The notes under the pieces: model-generated | Told to the model about the DNA's origin: nothing | Databases searched by the model: none | The model's input: the letters and a program-made list of their open reading frames with translations, nothing else | Shown here: positions 1-6,613 of the stretch, in pieces | Layout of the letters: the number at the start of each line of letters is the position of its first letter | How positions within the stretch are numbered: the stretch's first letter is position 1 | Translations under genes and position numbers: made by a program | Source of the DNA: an uncultured Butyricicoccus sp. | GTDB taxonomy: Bacteria > Bacillota > Clostridia > Oscillospirales > Butyricicoccaceae | Direction of reading: 5' to 3' | Assembly (NCBI GenBank): GCA_900544475.1 | Contig: UQVU01000080.1 | Span: forward strand, 1-8,231 | Length of the DNA stretch: 8,231 bases

Positions 1-4
1 GAGT

Positions 5-88
5 AAATTTTGCGTACTGACGAGGCGCGGTTTTGAAGCAATACTTTCGTATTGCAAGAAATCGCAACAAAGTCAGGACACAAAATTT
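5..88. repeat. Imperfect long palindrome (REP/MITE-like element)
   Basis: Arms 5-44 and 49-88 are symmetric around 46.5. The outer ends match at 15 of 17 positions (5-21 against 72-88), and the inner ends are a perfect 7-bp stem, GCAATAC (38-44) with GTATTGC (49-55), around a TTTC loop. The middle of each arm pairs poorly. As RNA or single-stranded DNA it would fold into a long bulged hairpin. The shape resembles dispersed REP/MITE-type repeats, but copy number cannot be judged from one window. It sits exactly where the kinase remnant loses its 5' end, and the nominal start codon of that reading frame (33) lies inside it. Confidence 0.7.
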
Positions 89-1049
89 CCGCAAAGCGCC
101 GCAGCTTTCATTGTGCGGTGTTGCCCTAGTCTTTCCCGTGGGCGGTGAACTGCCCTACGCCGAGCAGAACGGCTATCAGCAGAGCTCGGTCACGATTCAG
201 ACCGCCATCGACCTCGTGTATTCCGACGGCTATCACGCCGACAAGCTCAAGAAAATCGCCGTCAACCGCAACAACGTCCTGCAATGCGAATACACCCGCA
301 TTCACTACCCCGATGCCGAAATTCTGGAATATGACGGCATCGACAAGTGCATCCGCGCCATCAAGCGCGGCGAGGCAGGCTGCACGCTCGTGGAGGCGCT
401 ACGTGCGGTGCGGCTGCTCGGCGAGGACAAATCGCTCGAAATGCTGCCGCTTACCGACACCTGCGGCTTCTGCTTCGGCGTCAGCTACGGCGACACCGGC
501 CTGCCCCGCGTGCTCAACCACGGTCTGAGCATTCTCGGCGACGATTACGGCATTTCGCACGCCTACCAGTACGTCGGCGACATCACCTCGTACAATATGC
601 GCGACTTCATGCGCACGCATATGTGGGTCGTTTACCCGCTCGCGGCGGTCCTCGCCGTCTGGCTGCTGTGCATCTTCATCGTGCGCTACCGAATGCTCAA
701 GCGAATCTCCGAGGCCGAGGCGAAGCACAACCATGCGCTCCAGCAGGCGCTCATGAAGGCGCGGCAGGCGAACTACGCCCGTCAGCTGTTCCTGAACAAC
801 CTCTCGCACGACATCCGCACGCCGCTCAACGTCATTCTCGGTCTCGGCGAAATCAACCAGAAAACCGCCGACCCGGAAATCCTCCGCGAAAACCAGTCCA
901 AGATACGGGACGCGGAGGAGCATCTGCTCGCCATCATGAATAACACGCTCGAAATGACGCAGCTGGAAAAGGCGGCGGAAGCTGCCGCACCGGTCACGCT
1001 CACCGGACGAAAAATCCTCGTCGTGGAGGACGAGGTCGTCCCCCCATGA
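33..1049 (+). pseudogene. Truncated hybrid sensor histidine kinase lacking the ATP-binding domain
   Basis: The reading frame encodes 338 aa. Residues from about 33 to 182 resemble the second half of a periplasmic solute-binding (SBP_bac_3-like) sensor domain of the kind found in large hybrid kinases of gut Clostridia. A membrane helix follows at about 198-217, then a short coiled segment, then a HisKA phosphoacceptor helix with the H-box NLSHDIRTP (His259). A normal protein would continue with a HATPase_c domain of about 110-120 aa. Here residue 311 or so is followed by a linker and GRKILVVEDE (325-334), the first strand and acidic pair of a receiver domain, and then a stop. N, G1 and G2 boxes are absent, so autophosphorylation is not possible. 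The 5' end is also missing: an in-frame TGA lies at 18-20, the only early start is a TTG inside a palindrome, and no signal peptide is seen. The stop overlaps the next start as ATGA. A relic formed by deletions is most likely; a domain-reduced decoy is less likely. Confidence 0.75.
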
Positions 1050-1365
1050 AGCATGAAAGACGAAAAATCGCGCTCGCGCAGATGGCAAACGCCGGAAGCG
1101 TGGAGAAAAACCTTCAAAAGAGCCTTGCGCTGCTGCGTGAGGCGGCGGAGAACGGCGCGGACGGCGCAGTGCTCGGCGTGCAGAAAATGGTCCATGTTGC
1201 ACAGGCGCCGCAGTTCTGCGAGCAGGACTATTACACCCCCTCGGACGAGTTGGCATCGTGGTCTGCTTCGACCGCCACTACCCCGAGAGCATCCGCACGG
1301 AAGCGCTGCGCGGCTACCGCCGCTTCGGCACCGCACAGGCTGTAACACTCCGCTCATCCGCATAA
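1046..1365 (+). pseudogene. Decayed carbon-nitrogen hydrolase (nitrilase superfamily)
   Basis: Intact members are amidases or nitrilases of about 250-300 aa with a Glu-Lys-Cys triad. The first frame (1046-1345, 99 aa) starts well with RKIALAQM and LREAAENGAD, but at residue 43 it jumps from GAVL to GVQKMVH. This drops the FPE motif holding the catalytic Glu and roughly 60 following residues. The catalytic Lys region (QKMVH, Lys47) and CEQDYYTPSDE remain. A second junction near 1249 changes frame: from there another frame reads VGIVVCFDRHYPESIRTEALRG, which holds the catalytic Cys, up to about 1314. After that comes an unrelated tail to a TAA at 1363-1365. No single protein would contain the full triad. 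Homology reaches both sides of each junction, so this looks like deletion within a once normal gene. Lost lengths are estimated from memory of the family. Confidence 0.8.
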
Positions 1366-1369
1366 AAAC

Positions 1370-1408
1370 AACGCTCACCGTTTTTCCTTAACCGGAACGG
1401 TGAGCGTT
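1370..1408. terminator. Bidirectional intrinsic terminator between the hydrolase relic and jetD
   Basis: A perfect 13-bp stem, AACGCTCACCGTT (1370-1382) with AACGGTGAGCGTT (1396-1408), encloses a 13-nt loop. On the plus strand it runs into TTTTT (1407-1411). On the minus strand it is followed by TGTTTTTA. It starts only about 7 bp past the jetD stop codon and follows the plus-strand relic, so it can end both converging transcription units. Confidence 0.9.
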
Positions 1409-1414
1409 TTTCTG

Positions 1415-2668
1415 TTATTGCGCGGCGTTCTCCGCGAGGAAAATTTCCTGCTCGATGGTCACGCCGTAGAGGAGTATCTTCTGTGCGGCGTCCGCAAACT
1501 GCGGGAAATCGCCGGCGTCCAACGCCGCCCGCAAACGGTCGAGGTAGGCTTTTGTACGCGGCAGACCGTATTCGTGGTAGCGCTCCACCTCGTCCGCGCC
1601 CATCCGCATCGGCTGAAGCTGCGGCGCAACCTCGTGCAGCTGCTCGAACATTCGGAAGCCGCCGAGGTCGATGTCCGCCCAGAAACGTATCTCCGCGCTC
1701 TCCGGCACGGCCTCGCACAGCCGCCGGACGAGCTTTTTCTTTTTCGGACTGAGAAAGCCGCCGTGATAGACGGCAATTTCGCGTTTTCCCTTTTCCGAAC
1801 ACAGATATTCGTCGTAATTCGTCTTGTTTTCAATGAAAGTCAGCGTGTCGATTTCGTCCGCGTCGATTGCCGTTATCCTGTCCACGAGCGTCCCCGGCAG
1901 CGCCAGACCGAACGGCTCCGCCGCACGGAAGTCGATTATTCCTTTCTCGGTGTGCACGGCAAAGCTGCCGGACATCTCGTAATGCTCCGGCCGGGCATAG
2001 ATGCCGAGAAAGGCCAGCTGATCACGCTCGCTGAGCGGATTTTCTTCACAGAGAGCGGCCAGCTCCGCGCAGTATTTCCGCGCGACGCCGAGAAACGTTC
2101 CTCGTACACTGCGCTCGAAATACTTGCTGTCGTGGTAAATGTCGATGCTGAACGTGCGCATCGAGATCGTGTCGCGCAGCGCGTCATACCCTTGAAACGC
2201 ACGCAGCAGGTCGCAGAGTCTGCCCTCGTCCTCCCGGCAGAACTGCGGCACGCTGAGTTTCTGCTTTGCGTCCGCAATGACCCGGTCACGCCACGCCGCG
2301 AGCCACGGAGTCCGGGCCTCTTTCAGATACCGCTCGGTCTGCTCGATGACGCGCTCCGCCCGCTCTCCCGGATGCACACGCCCGACAACGCGGTAGCACG
2401 CGCGGACGTTTTGCAGTTCGAGCACGATTTTCTGCATCACCATGCGGTTGTCCGCCCATTCGATGCAGACAAGCTGCTGCTCCTCAAGTGCTTTCGCCGC
2501 CGCGTTAAAAGCGTCGCGCACGGGCGCGTATTCGTAATCGTATTCCGGGATGTCTTTTTTCTCGATGTTCAGCAGAACGCGCCGCGTCGAGCGTCCCGGC
2601 GTCAGCAGATGTGCGCTTTTCTCGTATTTATCGAGCAGCCGGTTTACCAGAACGTCCCGTTCATTCAT
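1415..2668 (-). CDS. jetD: Wadjet nuclease subunit JetD (Toprim, DUF2220)
   Basis: The 417-aa protein is the DNA-cutting subunit of Wadjet, related to topoisomerase VI/Spo11-type Toprim enzymes and to MksG. The N-terminal half (about 1-200) is helical and charged and probably forms the arm and DNA-binding part. IDIYHDSKYFE (175-185) matches the conserved DSK stretch of the family. The C-terminal half is the DUF2220 Toprim domain: Glu280 in FIENKTN, the metal-binding DxD at Asp332/Asp334 in WADIDLGGF, and a closing IEQE (405-408) typical of the family. All expected acidic residues are present, so the nuclease looks active. It is the last gene of the operon. Its ATG overlaps the jetC stop as ATGA (2665-2668), with only a weak AAGGGA site about 9 nt upstream, so translation is probably coupled to jetC. 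In studied systems JetD cuts small circular DNA after JetABC has extruded it. Nuclease identity is firm by motif; the target range is inferred from the family. Confidence 0.95.
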   Translation of the reverse strand: MNERDVLVNRLLDKYEKSAHLLTPGRSTRRVLLNIEKKDIPEYDYEYAPVRDAFNAAAKALEEQQLVCIEWADNRMVMQKIVLELQNVRACYRVVGRVHPGERAERVIEQTERYLKEARTPWLAAWRDRVIADAKQKLSVPQFCREDEGRLCDLLRAFQGYDALRDTISMRTFSIDIYHDSKYFERSVRGTFLGVARKYCAELAALCEENPLSERDQLAFLGIYARPEHYEMSGSFAVHTEKGIIDFRAAEPFGLALPGTLVDRITAIDADEIDTLTFIENKTNYDEYLCSEKGKREIAVYHGGFLSPKKKKLVRRLCEAVPESAEIRFWADIDLGGFRMFEQLHEVAPQLQPMRMGADEVERYHEYGLPRTKAYLDRLRAALDAGDFPQFADAAQKILLYGVTIEQEIFLAENAAQ

Positions 2669-5600
2669 GCTTTGATTTCCCTTCCGAACCGCAGGATATG
2701 CATCTTATACTTCTGCTTATCGACGAGCAGGGTGCGGTCGGCGATCGGCATGATGTCTGCGACCTTGTCCGGCGGCGTGCAGATAATGGCCTGAAGCCCC
2801 ATCTTACGCAGCAGGCGGACGCTTTCCACGATACGCTCGCTGTCCATCTTGTTGAACGCTTCGTCGAACACGACCAGACGCACGGTGTTGCCGAGGCTCG
2901 AGGTGTCGCTGACGCGGTAGAGCTGCGCGAAGGACGCGAGCACCGAGATATAGAACGGCGTCTGGGTCTCGCCGCCCGACTTGGTGTTAAGCGTCTGCGA
3001 AAGCAGCTGCTTCGAGCCGTTCTGGTCGGTGGTTTCGAGGTCGAATTTCAGGTAGGTGCGGAAGTCGGTGTAGCGCTCGATGTTCTCCTGAAGCTCGCTC
3101 TGACGGCGGGCGTTCAGCTGTGTGTCGTCCGCCATGGTGATCTGGCTGAACAGGCGGTCGATGAGCGTGCCGTACTTCTTCTGGAACAGGTCGGAGAACA
3201 GCGTAATATCGCCCTCCATCAGCTCGGGCGCCATGATCATGTCGTAGTAATCCGCATAATCCGGGTTGCGGTCCACGCGGAACTGATAGCTGTCGGTGCC
3301 GAACTGCGCCTGCCGCAGCGCCCTGTTGAGGTTTTTGACCTGCGTCTGCACCTGCTCGATGCTGCTTTTCAGGCGGGAGAGGAAGTCGTTCTGGAACTGC
3401 TCCATCGCGCTCTCGCGTGCCGCCTTGATTTTGAGGCGGTAACTCGGCAGCTCGCTTTCCTCCAGCACGCGCCGCTCTTTTTCGTACTCCTCGTTGTCGG
3501 CGGCCTCTACGCGGAACGAGCACGGGCCGTAGTGCTCGGCGTACTCGCGCCGCGCCGCAAACAGGCGGTTTCTCGCGTTTTCTGTATCCTTTTCGACCTG
3601 TTCGCGGTTTTCGCTGAACGTGCGCAGCACATTCTCCGCGCAGCGAAGCCGCTCAAGCTCCTGCCGGTAGCGCGGCAGGCCGGTCTGCTCACGGTAGCTT
3701 TCCGTGTATTCCTGCTCGATGAACGCCTGCATTTCGTCCCGCTCGCGGTACTGCCCCGGCAGTATCTCGTCCAGAAGCTGACGAATGCGCTCGTCAAGCC
3801 GGCCGCGCAGGGCGATTTTGTCCTCTTTTTCGCGACTGAGCGCGTTTATCTCACCCGTCAACGCGTCGATCTGCCGGTTCTGCTGTTCGAGCCACAGCAG
3901 GTCTACGTGCGCCATCTTTTCGTCGATTTCCTGTATCTCACCCGCGATTTCCTCGCACCGCAGATAATCGCCCTGCCGTTCGGGCACGACCTTCTGCACG
4001 AAATACGGCTGGAAAACCGGCGTTTTCTGGCGGGAAACCGCCTGTAAAACCGGCTCCCGCTGCGCGATTTCTTCTTCCAGACGGCGGCACTCCTCTTCGA
4101 GGCGGCGGATGCGCAGCGTCACCGCGTAGCGGCCGATGAAGGCGTCCTCCATGCGGTCGCGGCGGAGCGCACGGGCGACGTAGCCCTGATACAGCATGCC
4201 CTCGGACGTAATCGCGGTTTTGTACTGCCGCAGCTCGTCCACGCTCTCGCAGCACATGACACGCCCGAGAAGGTAGTCCACATAGGTTCGCGCGAGGGGA
4301 TTTTCGGTCGCGACCTTGGAGGCGAGGCTGTTTTCCACCCGTCGGATGGTTTCCGCCTCGCGCAGCTTGCCGATGTCCACAAGGCCGTAGGCACGCAGGT
4401 CTGCGTTCCATTTGATACGGTCGTAGATGCGCAGCGCCTCATCATAGTACGCCGGGTCAACGAGAAAATAGAACTTCTGGCTGTTGAGGTAGCCCTCGAC
4501 CGCGCCGCGCCAGCGCTCGTCCGCGATTTCGAGAACGTCCGCCAGAATGTCGATGGGGACCGTTTTTCCGGTCTGCTGCTCAAGCTCGGAAGCGAGCCGC
4601 GTCCGACAGGCAAGCAATCCGCGCGGATAGTCCTTTACGTTGTCGCGCAGTCCGCTGAGCACGCTTTTTTTCTGCTTCAGCTGTCCGCGGCGGTCGGCAG
4701 TGAGGTCGCCCAAGCGGTGCGATGCCTCCTGGAGCGCTGCGGTCAGCGCGTCCGATGCCTCCTGCGCGTCCTCAAACACGCGCTGCTCCTTCGCGAAAAC
4801 GTCCGCCTCGCCGCCTGTAAGGCCGCTGTACGCCCGGCGCACCCGCTCGGCCGCCTCGCACACAGGCGCGGTCAGCTCGTCCTCGTCCCACTCCGCAACG
4901 GTCTCGCAGAAATGCGTGAGCCGCAGTGCCTCGCGCTTGATTTCGAGCGCCTCATTTTGCAGCTTGGCGGTCATTTTATCGCGCTCGGAAAGCAGCTCCT
5001 GCCGCGCACGGCTCAGCGTTTCGCGCTCCTTGTAGGCGTCGCTGCCCTTGGCTTTGAGGATATGCTCCTGCCGCTCGGCCTCCTTCGCCTGCACCCTGTC
5101 GCTGAGCGAACCTATCTCGTTTTCGGTGTTCTCGCGCTCCTTCGCGCAGTCCAGACGCTCGCGCTCGCGGCCGTCTATCTGCTCCTGAAGCGCGGCTTTT
5201 CGCGCCCAGTGCACGAGGAACGACTCGGTTTTCCACCGTTCCGCCGCGTTTTTCATCTCGCCGTGCAGGCGGCTGATTTGGTTCAGCGCCGCCAGCTTTT
5301 CCTCCTGCCGCTGCGCCATCTGCTCGTGGCGCTTGTAGTCGCGGATGTTCTGCTGCATGGCCTCGATGTCCGGCTTGTCCGGAATGTCGCAGATGTTCTC
5401 GGTGATGAACTGCTGAATGTCCACGATGGGACGGAAGGACACCGCCTTTTTCATCATGCGGAGCACCTGCTCGTTATGTACGTTCCACCGCGAAAGCAGG
5501 TTGCGGCGGTACTCCCACTGGGTATCGTAAACTTCCGCACGGCGGTACTGCTCTTTCAGCAGGCGGCGGAAGTCCGAAAGCTCGATGGCCTCACCGTTTT

Positions 5601-6012
5601 CGATAAAGCAGTTTTCGGGAATCGTTCCGACATAGATAAAGAAATGGTCGTGGCGGCTGCCGTCGCTGCGGCAGTCAAACATCACGCCGCACACAAAGCT
5701 GCTTCCCTCCACATCGTCATAGAACTCGCAGGCGATATAGCTCGAAAAATCCCGTCCGCGCCGCGAATAGGGGTTGTTTTCGTCCATATCGGCGCGAAGA
5801 TAGCCGTCGAGCGTGCGCTGCGAGCGCTCGTTTGCCGCGAGATTGAAGTTCCTCGCGTTGGTCTCGCCGAGCAGCACGATCTGGAGTGCGTCGATAACGG
5901 TGGACTTGCCCGCGCCGTTGCGGCCGGTCAGAAAGTTCACGTCCCCGACCTCGATCAGCTCGCGGCTGAAATACAGCCAGTTAACCAGCAGTATCTTCTT
6001 CAGCTTCTTCAC
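2665..6012 (-). CDS. jetC: Wadjet SMC-like ATPase JetC (MukB-like loop-extrusion motor)
   Basis: The 1115-aa protein is a condensin-like motor. The N-terminal head has Walker A GRNGAGKS (30-37). The C-terminal head has the ABC signature KSGGETQ (1011-1017) and Walker B RLVVFDEA with Asp1050/Glu1051, the Glu being the expected catalytic base. Two long charged, Glu/Arg/Gln-rich coiled-coil regions (roughly 215-460 and 635-915) flank a compact non-coiled hinge at about 465-630. This is the folded-back SMC layout, close to the usual JetC length and shorter than MukB. Two such subunits are expected to dimerise through the hinge and bind JetA and JetB at the heads. The start is GTG (6010-6012), chosen because KKILLVNWLYF begins a typical SMC strand and a very strong AAGGAGGAGG site lies 6 nt upstream. 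The gene overlaps jetB by 32 bp and jetD by 4 bp. It could be called an SMC/MukB protein by automatic annotation; the neighbours settle it as JetC. Confidence 0.95.
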   Translation of the reverse strand: MKKLKKILLVNWLYFSRELIEVGDVNFLTGRNGAGKSTVIDALQIVLLGETNARNFNLAANERSQRTLDGYLRADMDENNPYSRRGRDFSSYIACEFYDDVEGSSFVCGVMFDCRSDGSRHDHFFIYVGTIPENCFIENGEAIELSDFRRLLKEQYRRAEVYDTQWEYRRNLLSRWNVHNEQVLRMMKKAVSFRPIVDIQQFITENICDIPDKPDIEAMQQNIRDYKRHEQMAQRQEEKLAALNQISRLHGEMKNAAERWKTESFLVHWARKAALQEQIDGRERERLDCAKERENTENEIGSLSDRVQAKEAERQEHILKAKGSDAYKERETLSRARQELLSERDKMTAKLQNEALEIKREALRLTHFCETVAEWDEDELTAPVCEAAERVRRAYSGLTGGEADVFAKEQRVFEDAQEASDALTAALQEASHRLGDLTADRRGQLKQKKSVLSGLRDNVKDYPRGLLACRTRLASELEQQTGKTVPIDILADVLEIADERWRGAVEGYLNSQKFYFLVDPAYYDEALRIYDRIKWNADLRAYGLVDIGKLREAETIRRVENSLASKVATENPLARTYVDYLLGRVMCCESVDELRQYKTAITSEGMLYQGYVARALRRDRMEDAFIGRYAVTLRIRRLEEECRRLEEEIAQREPVLQAVSRQKTPVFQPYFVQKVVPERQGDYLRCEEIAGEIQEIDEKMAHVDLLWLEQQNRQIDALTGEINALSREKEDKIALRGRLDERIRQLLDEILPGQYRERDEMQAFIEQEYTESYREQTGLPRYRQELERLRCAENVLRTFSENREQVEKDTENARNRLFAARREYAEHYGPCSFRVEAADNEEYEKERRVLEESELPSYRLKIKAARESAMEQFQNDFLSRLKSSIEQVQTQVKNLNRALRQAQFGTDSYQFRVDRNPDYADYYDMIMAPELMEGDITLFSDLFQKKYGTLIDRLFSQITMADDTQLNARRQSELQENIERYTDFRTYLKFDLETTDQNGSKQLLSQTLNTKSGGETQTPFYISVLASFAQLYRVSDTSSLGNTVRLVVFDEAFNKMDSERIVESVRLLRKMGLQAIICTPPDKVADIMPIADRTLLVDKQKYKMHILRFGREIKA

Positions 6013-6613
6013 CGTTTTCCTCCTCCTTTCGCAGAACCGCCGCGACCTCGTGCAGCCGCTCCGCCGAAACCGCGGTCAGAATAGTCGGCAGAATGGCGAA
6101 CCGGCAGTCCGGCTGGTTGTATTTTCCCTCGATGCGCTGAATAATCGAGTGGTTTTCCAGAATGAGCATCGCCCGCTTGAACTCCTCCATGTTGGGCTTC
6201 GCGGGCAGAATAGCGTAGTCGGTCACGACCTTTTCGAGCACCTCGCGCACCGTGCAGAGCGCGTCCTTCTCAAGGCCCAGACCCTCCAGGCTTTCGTCGT
6301 ACAGCATCCGCAGCGCCAGAAGAATGGCGGTCTCGCGCTTGGACAGAATGCAGCGGTTGGCGTCATCCGTGTTTACGACATAGTAAATGCCGTTTGCGTC
6401 ATCGTGGCGCAGGTCCCAGTCGAGCAGGCTGAGATAATCGCGCACCGCCTCGGCATGGATAGTCAGAAAGGTGTAATCCGGGTTATTGAGTCGCTCCCGG
6501 CCCGGCCGGTACAGCGTGCGCACGACATAGGTGCGGCTGAGCAGCTGATTGCAGACCGACTTGAACTGCTGGAGCTCTTTGTCAGAGGCGCTGCTTAAAA
6601 AGTCAAACTTCAT
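5981..6613 (-). CDS. jetB: Wadjet KITE-like subunit JetB (DUF4194)
   Basis: The 210-aa protein matches the size of JetB/MukE-like subunits, which carry tandem winged-helix folds, bind the kleisin JetA and contact DNA. The visible family features are the N-terminal helix (KELQQFKSVCNQLLSRTYV), the segment DDANGIYYVVNTD followed by LSKRETAILLALRMLYDE (about 71-107), and a later winged-helix-like part ending near IQRIEGKY (158-165). The last 16 residues are strongly acidic. The ATG at 6613 was chosen because it overlaps the jetA stop as ATGA and has an AAGGAGA site 7 nt upstream; a longer in-frame extension would run through jetA. The final 32 bp overlap the start of jetC. Assignment rests on family resemblance, size and position between jetA and jetC. 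A MukE/MksE name is possible in automatic annotation, but the DUF4194 type fits better. Confidence 0.9.
   Translation of the reverse strand: MKFDFLSSASDKELQQFKSVCNQLLSRTYVVRTLYRPGRERLNNPDYTFLTIHAEAVRDYLSLLDWDLRHDDANGIYYVVNTDDANRCILSKRETAILLALRMLYDESLEGLGLEKDALCTVREVLEKVVTDYAILPAKPNMEEFKRAMLILENHSIIQRIEGKYNQPDCRFAILPTILTAVSAERLHEVAAVLRKEEENGEEAEEDTAG
6019..6028 (-). promoter_or_regulatory. Strong ribosome binding site of jetC inside jetB
   Basis: AAGGAGGAGG lies 6 nt before the GTG start of jetC and fixes that start. In the jetB frame the same bases encode part of the Arg-Lys-Glu-Glu-Glu run of its acidic tail. This is the best ribosome site in the operon and may offset the weaker GTG start. 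Confidence 0.85.

Noticed and set aside
399..1256. Minus-strand open frame of 285 codons over the kinase and hydrolase relics
   Set aside because: The opposite strand shows clear homology to HisKA and nitrilase families; the minus frame shows none.
1400..2794. Plus-strand open frame of 464 codons opposite jetD
   Set aside because: It is antisense to a well supported gene, its product is low-complexity and rich in Arg, Val, His and Leu without a domain, and it arises from GC-rich third codon positions.
2611..4047. Plus-strand open frame of 478 codons opposite jetC
   Set aside because: Antisense shadow; composition typical of reversed GC-rich coding sequence, with no recognisable motif.
4717..6084. 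Plus-strand open frame of 455 codons opposite jetC and jetB
   Set aside because: Antisense shadow; no credible start context or family features.
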